The translations under genes and the position numbers were made by a program. A DNA stretch of 64,000 nucleotides from Bremerella sp. TYQ1 (GTDB lineage Bacteria > Planctomycetota > Planctomycetia > Pirellulales > Pirellulaceae), in contig NZ_CP083740.1 in assembly GCF_020150455.1 (NCBI RefSeq), forward strand, positions 3,968,001 to 4,032,000, given 5' to 3'. This document shows, piece by piece, positions 18,675 through 27,611 of this stretch (position 1 is the stretch's first letter; every line of letters starts with the position of its first letter). Under the pieces are notes generated by a model. It ran no database searches. It saw only the letters and a program-made list of their open reading frames with translations, and had not been told where the DNA came from.

Positions 18675-19049
18675 GGCCTACGAGCCTCCTCAGCGGCACG
18701 GCGCCGCCTTGCAGCGATCGATTCTAGAACTGCCAACGATCGACTGGGACGGAGCGAACACTGGCTTAACGCGAAGTTAAACAGCGAATGCCCCATCCGT
18801 TCTCGTTTTGCTGTCACATCCCAACTCCTATGCGAGGTCTGGCACCCCAAAAGGACCATTCACCGCTGGCTAGATGGAATAGCTGGCAGCTTTCCTGTGC
18901 TGAAAAACCTGAACTTAAGTTTTCGCGACCACAGGTTGATACCGAGTATCAATATCGCTATAAAGTACCAGAGCAGTAGCCAGTGTCAACGACATCAGCG
19001 AATTTTTCCTCGGACCATCACGCTTCGTTTGCTTCGAAATAGATCTCGT
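18675..19049. other. 375-bp spacer between divergent lipoprotein and hemP genes
   Basis: The region holds the ribosome binding site of the leftward lipoprotein gene and, toward its right end, the hemP promoter with its operator. I see no gene or repeat in the remainder. Confidence 0.6.
18936..18964 (+). promoter_or_regulatory. hemP promoter with Fur-like operator
   Basis: A sigma-70 promoter reads TTGATA (18936-18941), 17 bp, TATAAA (18959-18964). The -35 box lies inside a perfect palindrome TTGATAC-CGA-GTATCAA (18936-18952). Its core TGATACCGAGTATCA has the outer half-sites TGATA/TATCA of the 15-bp Fur consensus TGATAATnATTATCA. A bound repressor would cover the -35 box. It lies about 85-115 bp upstream of hemP, which belongs to a typically iron-controlled family. 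Confidence 0.65.
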
Positions 19050-19238
19050 ATGAATACCTCGCAACAAGATCAACAAACTCAGCCGTCGACGCCTGCTCAA
19101 GACAATTCGCCCATGATGAAACGCACGATCTCGTCCGAAGAGATCATGGCTGGCGAGAAAGAGATTTGGATTCAGCATGGCGATTCCATCTATCGCCTAT
19201 GCGAAACCAAGTCCGGCAAGCTCATTCTGCAAAAGTAG
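19050..19238 (+). CDS. hemP: Hemin uptake protein HemP
   Basis: The product is 62 residues from the ATG at 19050. The last 40 residues match the HemP family: SSEEIMAGEKEIWIQHGDSIY followed by RLCETKSGKLILQK, the conserved C-terminal YRLrxtrxGKLILtK pattern. Family members are small cytoplasmic proteins linked to heme uptake and, in some bacteria, to activation of the heme receptor gene. No heme receptor, TonB or ABC transporter gene lies nearby. The upstream promoter carries a Fur-like palindrome. Its 3' end overlaps the converging kinase gene by 17 bp. The N-terminal 20 residues are Gln/Ser-rich, so the ATG-ATG pair further in is a possible alternative start. Confidence 0.85.
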   Translation: MNTSQQDQQTQPSTPAQDNSPMMKRTISSEEIMAGEKEIWIQHGDSIYRLCETKSGKLILQK

Positions 19239-20910
19239 AGCCAGCAGCACCGGCCGGCATATCACGCCGCATCCGTAGTCTCTGGCGGTAATACTGCAGG
19301 CCTGGAATAAAGAAACTACTCGCCGATACCACACCAAACAGGATGTGGGCTGCGTCAGGGTACAGCGCCATCGGCACGCTACAAGCAAACAGCGCAAGTG
19401 CTTGGAAGTAGAACCATCCGGTAAGAATGCCTCCCTTGATGAGGAATACCATTCCGGAGATCACCGCCAAAAGTGGTGAGAGCTCCAAGGGTGCCAAACC
19501 TAGCAGCCATTCGATCGGGAACAGACACGCCACGCCGATCATCCCTGCACCCCAGACATGGGCGATCTGCCGTTCAACGAACGTGACCGGGCCCATTCTT
19601 CTTCGCAGGTACCAAAAGCAAGCAGCCCAAATCCCTGAGATCACCGTCCAAATGGCAATGTAATGCCAGCGGTGCCCGTCGTTGTTCCACTGCAAAAGCT
19701 GTGTCGTGATACAGCAGATCAGCAGCACCAAGCTATGCCACATCCATAGCAGTCCCCAGTTTTCTAAGACCTGGGCGTTGTGCGTCTCACGGAACAACCG
19801 CGAGACCACCTGAAAGAATTGCCCGCTCCGTGCCGAGATCGCTTCGTCGTTCAGGTACGCTTCAAAGTCCTGGCAAAGCAACTGCGCGTCGGGGTAACGC
19901 AGATCGATCGGTTTTTGCAAGCAGCGAAGCGTGATCATTTCCAAATCTCGATCAACGCGTGCATTCACCTGGTGCGGAAACGGCGGATCTTGTTCGAGGA
20001 CCTTCAACAGCACGTCGACTGGGGTTCGTCCCTGGAACGGCGGCTGCCCTGTGATCATCGCGAAAAGTATCGTCCCGAGCCCGTAAACATCGCTTGCAAC
20101 CCCCACCGCGCCGCGATCCCCGCTGGCTTGCTCAGGGGCCATGAACGCCGGCGTTCCGATGATTGCGCCGCTTCGGGTGATGCTGTCGACATCACTGGTA
20201 ACTTGTTTGGCGAGACCGAAGTCGGTAACGACGGGGCAATCGTTTCGATCGATCAGAATGTTGGAAGGTTTCAAATCGCGATGCAGAATGCCATGCTGAT
20301 GCGCCTCATGCACGGCACTCGAAATAATCCGCATCATCCGAGCCGCTTCTTTCGACGGCAGCGGACCCCGAGCGAGTCGCTGTGAAAGCGTTTCCCCTTC
20401 GATGTACTTCATACTGAAGTAGTAACGGCCATCACGCTGCCCCACTTCGTACACGGGGACAATCCCAGGATGACTTAGCCGCGCGGCCGATTCCGCTTCT
20501 GAGAGAAACCGTGTCAGTTCATCCTCGGAAGCAAGTTGCGCTTTGAGGATCATCTTCACCGCGACGGTTCGGTTAAGACTCACCTGACGAGCTTTGTAGA
20601 CAACGCCCATGCCGCCGCGACCGATCTCTTCCAGCAGTTCGTAGTCGCCAAAGCGAATTGGCAGTTTCAGCTGCGAGAGCTTTTCCGGAATCGGTTCTTC
20701 GGCCACGTCTGGCTGTGATATCGACACATTCAACGCCACTGCGTCGGCCAACATCACGGCGCCCCAGACTTCCTTCAAGTCGTCAGCCAAATGGGGATGC
20801 TGCGACGCAACGGTATCGAGATCGACCGCTTCCCCCTTCTGCACACGCTCGGTCAGTTCGTCCAGCAGCAGGGCCAGTTGTTCGTCGATCTGATCTCGGT
20901 CGGAGGCCAT
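19222..20910 (-). CDS. Hanks-type serine/threonine protein kinase, membrane-bound
   Basis: The kinase domain spans about residues 88-355: glycine loop IGRGGMGVVY, ATP-binding Lys119 (VAVK), catalytic HRDLKPSN (Asp212), DFG at 230-232 and a GTPAFMAPEQ activation segment. About 85 residues precede it, including a helical segment (DELTERVQKGEAVDLDTVASQHP) that is often seen in planctomycete kinases and may bind sigma factors. The C-terminus carries about four to five membrane helices (residues 395-545) with no large extracytoplasmic sensor. The gene follows the ECF sigma gene by 25 bp once the start at 20910 is used, so the two are likely an operon and probably a signalling pair. The kinase should be active, since all key residues are present. 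Confidence 0.94.
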   Translation of the reverse strand: MASDRDQIDEQLALLLDELTERVQKGEAVDLDTVASQHPHLADDLKEVWGAVMLADAVALNVSISQPDVAEEPIPEKLSQLKLPIRFGDYELLEEIGRGGMGVVYKARQVSLNRTVAVKMILKAQLASEDELTRFLSEAESAARLSHPGIVPVYEVGQRDGRYYFSMKYIEGETLSQRLARGPLPSKEAARMMRIISSAVHEAHQHGILHRDLKPSNILIDRNDCPVVTDFGLAKQVTSDVDSITRSGAIIGTPAFMAPEQASGDRGAVGVASDVYGLGTILFAMITGQPPFQGRTPVDVLLKVLEQDPPFPHQVNARVDRDLEMITLRCLQKPIDLRYPDAQLLCQDFEAYLNDEAISARSGQFFQVVSRLFRETHNAQVLENWGLLWMWHSLVLLICCITTQLLQWNNDGHRWHYIAIWTVISGIWAACFWYLRRRMGPVTFVERQIAHVWGAGMIGVACLFPIEWLLGLAPLELSPLLAVISGMVFLIKGGILTGWFYFQALALFACSVPMALYPDAAHILFGVVSASSFFIPGLQYYRQRLRMRRDMPAGAAGSTFAE

Positions 20911-20935
20911 GCGGAAGCTTGCTATGCGAGAGAGA

Positions 20936-21565
20936 TTATTCGTCGACCGCCGTGGGCCCTAACAATGCACGAAGACGACGGATCGCGCGAAGGTAACGCA
21001 TGCTGGCCGCCGCCGGAGTGAGATCAAGCGCCGCCGCAACGTCTTGATTCGAGAGCTGCTCGAAGTGTCGCATGATAACGACTTCGCGGTCTTGATCGTC
21101 CAGTTCTTCAATGGCAGCTTGGAAGCGAACATGCAGCTCTTGCATGGTCGCCGCAGCCCCTGGCGTCGTGTTTTGATCGCACAGTTGGGCAGCCAAGTCG
21201 ACCGACGACTGATCCATATTGAATCCGACGTTCATATTTTGTTCGCGGTCGACACTTCGTTTTCCACTCACTCGATGACGACGGTGAGCGTCGATAATCC
21301 GGTCTTTGGCCATGTGCCGCAGCCACAAGTGGAACGGCATTTTTGGATTCTGCAGATAATCGACCAACCGGCGATTGGCATCGACCAAGACCTCTTGGAC
21401 AATGTCACTAGCATCGACACGCTGCTGAATCCGTCGATCCAACCGCATTTCGATCATTCGACGCAATGAATCGCGGTGCCGCTGCAAGAGGGCATCGCGA
21501 GCCGCAGTGTCGCCGTCGCGAGCACTTTGGAGAAGTTCTTGTGTTTTGTCGGTTTCAGGCCACAT
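20936..21565 (-). CDS. ECF-type RNA polymerase sigma factor linked to kinase
   Basis: From the ATG at 21565 the product is 209 residues; a TTG further upstream at 21601 would add 12. Region 2 is seen in DASDIVQEVLVDANRRLVDYL with FHLWLRHMAKDRIIDAHRRH, and region 4 in QLSNQDVAAALDLTPAAASMRYLRAIRRL. It is immediately upstream of a Ser/Thr kinase gene, an arrangement that marks planctomycete ECF groups thought to be controlled by phosphorylation rather than by an anti-sigma factor. No anti-sigma gene adjoins it on this strand. Confidence 0.92.
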   Translation of the reverse strand: MWPETDKTQELLQSARDGDTAARDALLQRHRDSLRRMIEMRLDRRIQQRVDASDIVQEVLVDANRRLVDYLQNPKMPFHLWLRHMAKDRIIDAHRRHRVSGKRSVDREQNMNVGFNMDQSSVDLAAQLCDQNTTPGAAATMQELHVRFQAAIEELDDQDREVVIMRHFEQLSNQDVAAALDLTPAAASMRYLRAIRRLRALLGPTAVDE

Positions 21566-21754
21566 ATGTTTATTATTTTGAGCAAAGGGGGTGCTCAGCA
21601 AGCCACTAGGTTAGAATTCCGGGGGAACTAGACCGGCGTTAACCCATAAAACCGGCCAATCTGGTGTTAAATCGCATCCATTCTGTTAAAAAATCGGTGC
21701 CGAAGCGGAATCGTTTTGGCCGTTTGTCTCGTCTACCTAGCGTAAGGGCCCATT

Positions 21755-22321
21755 GTGGAGCATCCGCGTCGCGCAAGCTGTCCCCCCCCTTCGGAAAACC
21801 GAGGGGAGACCTTGGAGACCCATTTTTCGGGTCTTCACGGGGAACTTTTGGGCACGCTGTACCACCTTTTGGGCAATATGGAGGACGCCAACGACGCCCT
21901 CCAAGAGACCTTCATCAAGTGTTGGCGAAACCGAGAACAATTACCCGAAATAGAGAATGTCCGGGCATGGATCTTCCGCATTGCCGTGAATACGGGTCGC
22001 GACATGCGGATGACGGCTTGGCGACGAAAACGTCAGGCCCTGGGGGACGAACAAGCCGCGGTCCCCAGCAAAGAGGCTTCCCCAGCCCAACATGCCCATA
22101 GGTCCGAAGAGATGGAACGTTTACGGATTGCCGTATCAGAGCTCCGTGACGAAGAACGGGAAGTGTTCCTGCTTCGTCAGAATGGAGACCTTACGTACGA
22201 AGCAATCGCAGAAACGCTTTCAATACCTCTCGGCACCGTCAAGACTCGTATGCGAATGGCCCTGTCGCACTTGCGTGAACACCTGGCCCCCAAGACATCC
22301 CCACGAAAGAATCCTTTGTAA
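21755..22321 (+). CDS. ECF-type RNA polymerase sigma factor
   Basis: The 188-residue product starts at a GTG (21755); the first 20 residues are not conserved-looking, and a TTG at residue 20 could be the true start. Region 2 reads GNMEDANDALQETFIKCWRNREQ with VRAWIFRIAVNTGRDMRM. Region 4 reads LTYEAIAETLSIPLGTVKTRMRMALSHLREHL, a classic RpoE-like end. The following gene, 60 bp downstream, begins with an anti-sigma-like segment, so these two probably form a sigma/anti-sigma pair. The gene is divergent from the other ECF/kinase operon across a spacer of roughly 190 bp. Confidence 0.92.
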   Translation: MEHPRRASCPPPSENRGETLETHFSGLHGELLGTLYHLLGNMEDANDALQETFIKCWRNREQLPEIENVRAWIFRIAVNTGRDMRMTAWRRKRQALGDEQAAVPSKEASPAQHAHRSEEMERLRIAVSELRDEEREVFLLRQNGDLTYEAIAETLSIPLGTVKTRMRMALSHLREHLAPKTSPRKNPL

Positions 22322-22381
22322 GTTTTCCTTCACGCGTCGAATGATGCTGAATTCCGAACCGAACCCACGTTAGCCTATCCA

Positions 22382-25300
22382 ATGGACGACCGCGAACTAA
22401 TCCAGCAGCAGATGCTGGAACTGATTTACGGCTTACTCTCGGACGAAGAGTCCGCAGAGCTGGTCGATCGTATCAGTTCCGATGGGCAGCTGGCGCGGGA
22501 ATACGCGGAACTGAAAGAACGAACCGAACTGCTCGCCGAAGTTGCCAGAGCGGAAAGTCAGCCTCCTAACTTCGACCAGTGGAAAGGAGAAGCAGGCGAA
22601 GACGATCGCCCGACACCAAACGGCGGTTCGGCCATCACGTGGACATCTCGCACGCTTCAAGTGGTCGCGGCGTTAGCTGCCTGTTTACTGATTGGTGCGA
22701 TCGGCTATCCGATGTTCAGCATCGACGAGCAACAGCAAACGATCGCACTGGCCGAGAAGCAAAAAGACCTCGCGAGTGACTTCCTGTCCGTATCGGTCAG
22801 CGGGCCTTCGTTGATGGCGGCTGAAGTTCGCAACGACTTCTTCGTCTCCGTTGAAAATGCCGCCGCGGAACCTGTCGACGCGGAAGTGGAGTACACGTTC
22901 AAAAACCCGGAAGGCGCCACCGTTTACTATGGGCTCACGAAGGCAACCAACGGACAAGTCGTTTGTCAGATTCCTGCCGACGAAGTTTCTTATGCCTCGA
23001 AGCTGGAAGTGATTGCCAAGCATGGCAAAGCTAAGAGCGAATTCGGCATCGACGTCCAATCCGCTCCGCCGAAGCCAATTGCCGTTCTTCAAACCGACCG
23101 CGAAATCGCGGAGCCTGGTAAAACGATCAATTTCCGCGCGGTGGTGCTCGATCCACAAACCAATCGCGACCAGTCCGCCAATGTCGACTTTGCTTACAGC
23201 TTGCCAAATCAGCCAGGTCTCAACCAAATCGCCAGCGCCGAACGTTCCACCCTCAAAGGCGTCGCTCAAGGACAGATGCAGATTCCAGCGGACGAAGCAG
23301 TTCGCAATGTCGAACTCGCAGTCCAAAGTCCCCAGCTACAGAATCAAATTCAACAGCGTGCGTTGCCGGTAGTCGATTCCCGCAAAGCGGATGCTCAGCA
23401 ACTAGCTCAACAAAACTCGACCTATGGCCGTGCTTACGGTGGAGCATTTGTTCCGCCAGGCATTGCCGAGCCTGCCGCATCGCAACTAGCGGCCAAGCCG
23501 GAAGGAGGCAAACTGGTCGCCGGGGTTCAAAACCGCCTGCGTTACTTGGCAACGCGTGACAAGGACAACTTAAAAGCAGCTCGTACGCAAGTTCGTGGGG
23601 CTGCAGCCAAGCAAGTCGCCGGCAACGATAAGCCTGATCAAGACTACGGTTACTTCGAGTTCGTTCCGGAAGCGATGCAAGATTACACCGTGGAAGTGGT
23701 GGACGACCAAGAGACTCCGCTCGAAGAACAGATCGCCCAGGCCCAGCCACTGCCGGCTGCTCTACAGGTCAACAACGGCGTCGCGTTTTCTAATCAGCCG
23801 CTGGAAGTCGACGTGAAAGTCGCTCAGCCGAATACAACCCTCGCGCTGGTGGCCAGCGACGGCTACAACACCATCGGACACAACTTGTGGGACGTCGGTG
23901 TCAATGCACCGATTACGCAGCCGGTTCAGCTGAACCTCCCTCAAGAGGCAACGGGGGCACAGCGTGTGCGATTGTACAGTGTTCCTAAACTGGATGACGA
24001 GTCGACCGACGATACCGCGAAGCCACAGTTGTTGGCAGAACGGATCATCTACCGTATTCCCGTGCAGCGATACGACATCGCCGTGGAAGGCCTTCCCGAC
24101 ACCGCCATGCCCGGCCAACAGCTGGACGTTCAAGTCAACGTTAAGGACGAATACGATACGCCAGCTCAAGCAACGCTGGGTGTTCAAATGGAACGTCTCT
24201 CGGAAGTCCTTCCAACCACGCAGCAGCCCCTTGGCTTGGAAGGAGAATGGTTCTTTAATCGCCGCGTCCAAGTTCCTCTCACAGCCACTTCGCTGCCAGA
24301 AAGTATCCGCGAGCTGGAACAAGACACCGCCTGGTTCGATCAGGTCCTTGCCCTTTCTACCTGGAAAGAAGAACCAAGTATCCCCACGGCTGATGCCAAC
24401 GGCATGATGGCCTACGTCGCGGAAGAACAAGCAGAAACACTTGGCGATGCGTCCGCTGAAATAGGGTCAGGTGAGGCACTGCCTGTCATGCGCCGTAGCA
24501 ATAAGAAGATTGTCCAATCGGAATACCAACAAGCCATCGCAGCGCTTCATGCCGACTGGGAAACTCGCCTGGAAGATGTTCGCCAAATGTCCAGTTGGAT
24601 GCTGTCGGTTGCCGGTGGGGTTATCGTCGTCTGCCTCATTGGATTGGCCGTCGTGCAAGGAATGCCCAAGATCGGCGTCTGGGGTCCAGGCCTGCTGATT
24701 GGTGTTGGAGCACTGCTTTGGGGAATGGTGTCCTTGAACGTTAATCTGACACTTACCGACGCAATGCTAAGCAAGCCTGAAATGGTGGCGATGAACGACG
24801 GGGCGGACGCGGTCCCCAATGTCGTCGAAGAGAAAACCATAGAATTCGCTGACCGCAAAAATGCGGCGGCAAGTCAGATGGCGGCGGACGAAAACGCTCA
24901 AGCCAATGTCGTACGGCCTGCCATGGAACGACAACGAAGTGCGGCCCCGTCGCCACGCTCACAGATCGAACTGAGAAGTGGACCTGCCCGATTCTCGCAA
25001 GGGGAAGCGGAAGTTGCTCCGATGAATGGACCACCTGGCGGGATGTCATCCGGCATCGGTGGTTTCGGTGCGAACCCAATGCAGGAAGCTCCTCGTATCA
25101 TGCGAAGCGAAGCCGTTCCCGCGGAACCGATGTCTTCCGCCGGTGGCGATTTCGCGCCTGCCGCCCCCATGGCGACACCTTTCGCCGCTGCGGATATCAA
25201 CGAACAAACACTGCTTCCAGAGCCAGTGTTATGGCAGCCGCGTCTTTCGACCGACTCACAAGGGCAAGTCACCATTCCCGTTCAATTGCCCAACGAGCCT

Positions 25301-25426
25301 GGCCGCTATCGCTTGCTGATCGACGCCCATGGTTCTGGCCGCCTGGGAACAGTGGTGAAGTATGTCGATGTCGCCCCAAGCACGCCTGTGCCAGCCAACG
25401 TACCGATGAAGAAGGCCGCCAACTAA
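22382..25426 (+). CDS. Large membrane protein: anti-sigma-like N-terminus with macroglobulin-like domains
   Basis: The 1014-residue product starts with a cytoplasmic helical segment (MDDRELIQQQMLELIYGLLS ... ELKERTELLAEVARAE) like those of anti-sigma factors. A membrane helix follows at about 92-112. The exported part has beta-sandwich domains reminiscent of macroglobulin MG domains (AVLQTDREIAEPGKTINFRA). A pair of helices lies near 736-785, then a Pro/Ala/Met-rich tail. The end (LWQPRLSTDSQGQVTIPVQL, then PNEPGRYRLLIDAHGSGRLG) resembles the start of the alpha-2-macroglobulin core. No thioester motif (CGEQ) is seen. Coupling to the ECF sigma gene suggests an envelope sensor; this is inference. 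Confidence 0.75.
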   Translation: MDDRELIQQQMLELIYGLLSDEESAELVDRISSDGQLAREYAELKERTELLAEVARAESQPPNFDQWKGEAGEDDRPTPNGGSAITWTSRTLQVVAALAACLLIGAIGYPMFSIDEQQQTIALAEKQKDLASDFLSVSVSGPSLMAAEVRNDFFVSVENAAAEPVDAEVEYTFKNPEGATVYYGLTKATNGQVVCQIPADEVSYASKLEVIAKHGKAKSEFGIDVQSAPPKPIAVLQTDREIAEPGKTINFRAVVLDPQTNRDQSANVDFAYSLPNQPGLNQIASAERSTLKGVAQGQMQIPADEAVRNVELAVQSPQLQNQIQQRALPVVDSRKADAQQLAQQNSTYGRAYGGAFVPPGIAEPAASQLAAKPEGGKLVAGVQNRLRYLATRDKDNLKAARTQVRGAAAKQVAGNDKPDQDYGYFEFVPEAMQDYTVEVVDDQETPLEEQIAQAQPLPAALQVNNGVAFSNQPLEVDVKVAQPNTTLALVASDGYNTIGHNLWDVGVNAPITQPVQLNLPQEATGAQRVRLYSVPKLDDESTDDTAKPQLLAERIIYRIPVQRYDIAVEGLPDTAMPGQQLDVQVNVKDEYDTPAQATLGVQMERLSEVLPTTQQPLGLEGEWFFNRRVQVPLTATSLPESIRELEQDTAWFDQVLALSTWKEEPSIPTADANGMMAYVAEEQAETLGDASAEIGSGEALPVMRRSNKKIVQSEYQQAIAALHADWETRLEDVRQMSSWMLSVAGGVIVVCLIGLAVVQGMPKIGVWGPGLLIGVGALLWGMVSLNVNLTLTDAMLSKPEMVAMNDGADAVPNVVEEKTIEFADRKNAAASQMAADENAQANVVRPAMERQRSAAPSPRSQIELRSGPARFSQGEAEVAPMNGPPGGMSSGIGGFGANPMQEAPRIMRSEAVPAEPMSSAGGDFAPAAPMATPFAAADINEQTLLPEPVLWQPRLSTDSQGQVTIPVQLPNEPGRYRLLIDAHGSGRLGTVVKYVDVAPSTPVPANVPMKKAAN

Positions 25427-25573
25427 GCGAGCCTGGAGGTTATACCGATTCTGCCGAAGATATCAGCTGAAGTGGTTTCTCGTCTTACCATTTCTCCTTC
25501 CCCGCTACCCCGCAACGCTGTCGACATCTGAGAATAGAACAACCATTAAGCGTCGCAGCGGGAACAATCATCG

Positions 25574-26374
25574 GTGGATCTTCCAGTCTGGCAAATCATT
25601 CTTCTGGCAATCGTACAGGGCATCGCCGAATTCCTGCCGATCAGTTCGTCCGGTCACCTGGTGGTACTCGCGTCGCTGATGGGTGCCGATGCCGAAGAGT
25701 TTGACCTGGTCGAACTCAATATCGTCCTGCATGCCGGCACATTGGGATCGATCCTGGTCGTTTATCGCAAACAGCTTTTCGAAGCACTCACCAAGGATTG
25801 GCGAATTTTGTTTCTGCTGGCTGTCGCCACACTTCCGGCCGTTATCGCGGCCGTTCTGCTGAAAGCTACCGACGCGGACGATTTACTGGAGTCCCCATTC
25901 GTCGCCGGTATTTGCTTACTGTTAACAGGAGCGATCTTGTTACTTTCGCAGCGTCTAAGTCAGAAAGAGCAGCCATACGAAGCGACTTCCTGGTGGCAAG
26001 CCTGGTGGATCGGCTGTGCCCAAGCTTTGGCCATTCTGCCGGGTATTTCCCGCAGCGGCTCGACCATTTGCAGCGGTCAGGCCCTGGGACTTTCCCGCGA
26101 AGGCGCTGCAACGTTTTCGTTCCTGATGGCGGTGCCCGCGATCTTAGGTGCGATTACATTGGAAGCAGCCAAGACGCTTGCGGAAACGTCCGAGTCAGAA
26201 TCAGGCTTACCCTTGTGGTTGCTCGGATTGGGGGCGTTGGTATCGTTCATCGTAGGCTGGGCGTCATTGGTATTGCTACTTTCCATGGTTCAGCGAGGCC
26301 GCCTTCACTGGTTTGCCTGGTGGTGCTTTGCGGTCGGGTTGTTTGTCATCCTCTGGCAGACGACGATAGATTAA
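25574..26374 (+). CDS. uppP: Undecaprenyl-diphosphatase UppP (BacA family)
   Basis: This integral membrane phosphatase recycles undecaprenyl diphosphate to the monophosphate for cell-wall and glycan synthesis. Both family signatures are present: GIAEFLPISSSGHLVVL near the N-terminus and LPGISRSGSTICSGQALGLSREGA with FSFLMAVPAILGA in the middle. At 266 residues with about eight helices it has family length. The start is GTG at 25574, since no ATG lies in front of the conserved WQIILLAIVQGIAEFLP. It is 28 bp upstream of the GspE-type gene and perhaps co-transcribed with it. Confidence 0.95.
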   Translation: MDLPVWQIILLAIVQGIAEFLPISSSGHLVVLASLMGADAEEFDLVELNIVLHAGTLGSILVVYRKQLFEALTKDWRILFLLAVATLPAVIAAVLLKATDADDLLESPFVAGICLLLTGAILLLSQRLSQKEQPYEATSWWQAWWIGCAQALAILPGISRSGSTICSGQALGLSREGAATFSFLMAVPAILGAITLEAAKTLAETSESESGLPLWLLGLGALVSFIVGWASLVLLLSMVQRGRLHWFAWWCFAVGLFVILWQTTID

Positions 26375-26402
26375 AGCGATCCATTCACGCAGCAACGAAC
26401 CG

Positions 26403-27611
26403 ATGCAACTGACCGAACTTCACGAAAACCTGCTAAGCCATTCCCCCAAAAGTGACGCGTACGCCGAGAATGTCGTGGCGTCTCTTTTGGAAGGGGCGAT
26501 CGCACTGCATGCCAGCGACGTGCATCTGCAGCCAACCGCCAGCGGTACCCATGTGCAAGTTCGCATCGACGGTGTGCTTCAATCGGTCGGTGAAATCCCT
26601 CGCGGCGATAAAACAGACGCCGCCGCGCGTCTGAAGATCTTGGCAGGCCTGCTCACCTATCGAACTGACATCCCGCAAGAAGGACGCGTGAGCGATCTGC
26701 CGCTCGGTCAGGAAGTTCGGGTAAGCACGTTTCCAGCTCTGCATGGCGAACGCGTGGTCATTCGCATACTTTGGCAACAACAGACGCTCCATCAGCTCAG
26801 CGATTTAGGACTACCACCAGCCATCTCGAACGACTTGGCCGCGCTGCTGCAGGAATCGTCCGGGATGATCCTCATCGCAGGTCCCGCCGGAAGCGGCAAG
26901 TCGACGACTGCCTATGCTTGCTTGCGTCACATCCTTCATCACGAGCAAAGTGGCCGCAGTATTGTTACGTTGGAAGACCCGATCGAGAACGAAATCCCCG
27001 GTATCTCGCAAAGCCACATTCGCCCGAACGCTGGCTTCGATTTCGCGACGGGGCTACGGAGTCTCATGCGGCAAGATCCCGAAGTGATCTTCGTGGGTGA
27101 AATCCGCGATCCCGTCACCGTCGAAACCGCCATGCAGGCCAGCCTCACCGGACAACTGGTCCTCAGCACATTCCACAGCGGCAGTGCTTCCGAAGCAATC
27201 CGGCGGCTGATCGACATGGATATTCCGCCCTACATGATTCAGAGTGGCCTTCTCGGCATACTGCATCAACGACTTGTTCGTACCCTCTGCGATTGCTCAA
27301 GCAAATGCGAAGACGAGCATCGTCTCGGCTTTTCCTTCGACAACATGCGACAAGCGAAGGGCTGCGAGAAATGTCGTGGCACCGGATACCTCGGCCGAAC
27401 CCTGTTGGCGGAATGGCTCGTGCCGCACAAACATCACATCTCGCAGCTTGAACTCGATACGGCGACGACCGCCCATGTGGAAGCGACGGCGGCCGCGGCC
27501 GGGATGATCACGCGGTGGCAGCAAGCCGAAACGCTTCTCACGTCCGGGCAGACAAGCCCCGCCGAAATCCGCCGGGTGCTGGGCTTTCGCGACGAACCTT
27601 CCCGAGGCTAA
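26403..27611 (+). CDS. GspE/PilB-type secretion ATPase
   Basis: The 402-residue product has the core of a type II secretion/type IV pilus assembly ATPase: SDVHLQPTASGTHVQVRIDG, Walker A GPAGSGKST (160-168), an Asp box (VTLEDPIENEIPGISQ), Walker B-like RQDPEVIFVGEIRD and the His box LSTFHSGSASEAIRR. The usual zinc tetracysteine is partly kept (LCDCSSKCEDEH ... GCEKCRGTGYLGR). The long N-terminal domain of PilB is missing, so it is a short form. No secretin, GspF or pilin gene adjoins it. Its stop overlaps the converging symporter gene by 4 bp. It could power pseudopilin assembly for proteins such as the DUF1559 family; that is inference. Confidence 0.9.
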   Translation: MQLTELHENLLSHSPKSDAYAENVVASLLEGAIALHASDVHLQPTASGTHVQVRIDGVLQSVGEIPRGDKTDAAARLKILAGLLTYRTDIPQEGRVSDLPLGQEVRVSTFPALHGERVVIRILWQQQTLHQLSDLGLPPAISNDLAALLQESSGMILIAGPAGSGKSTTAYACLRHILHHEQSGRSIVTLEDPIENEIPGISQSHIRPNAGFDFATGLRSLMRQDPEVIFVGEIRDPVTVETAMQASLTGQLVLSTFHSGSASEAIRRLIDMDIPPYMIQSGLLGILHQRLVRTLCDCSSKCEDEHRLGFSFDNMRQAKGCEKCRGTGYLGRTLLAEWLVPHKHHISQLELDTATTAHVEATAAAAGMITRWQQAETLLTSGQTSPAEIRRVLGFRDEPSRG

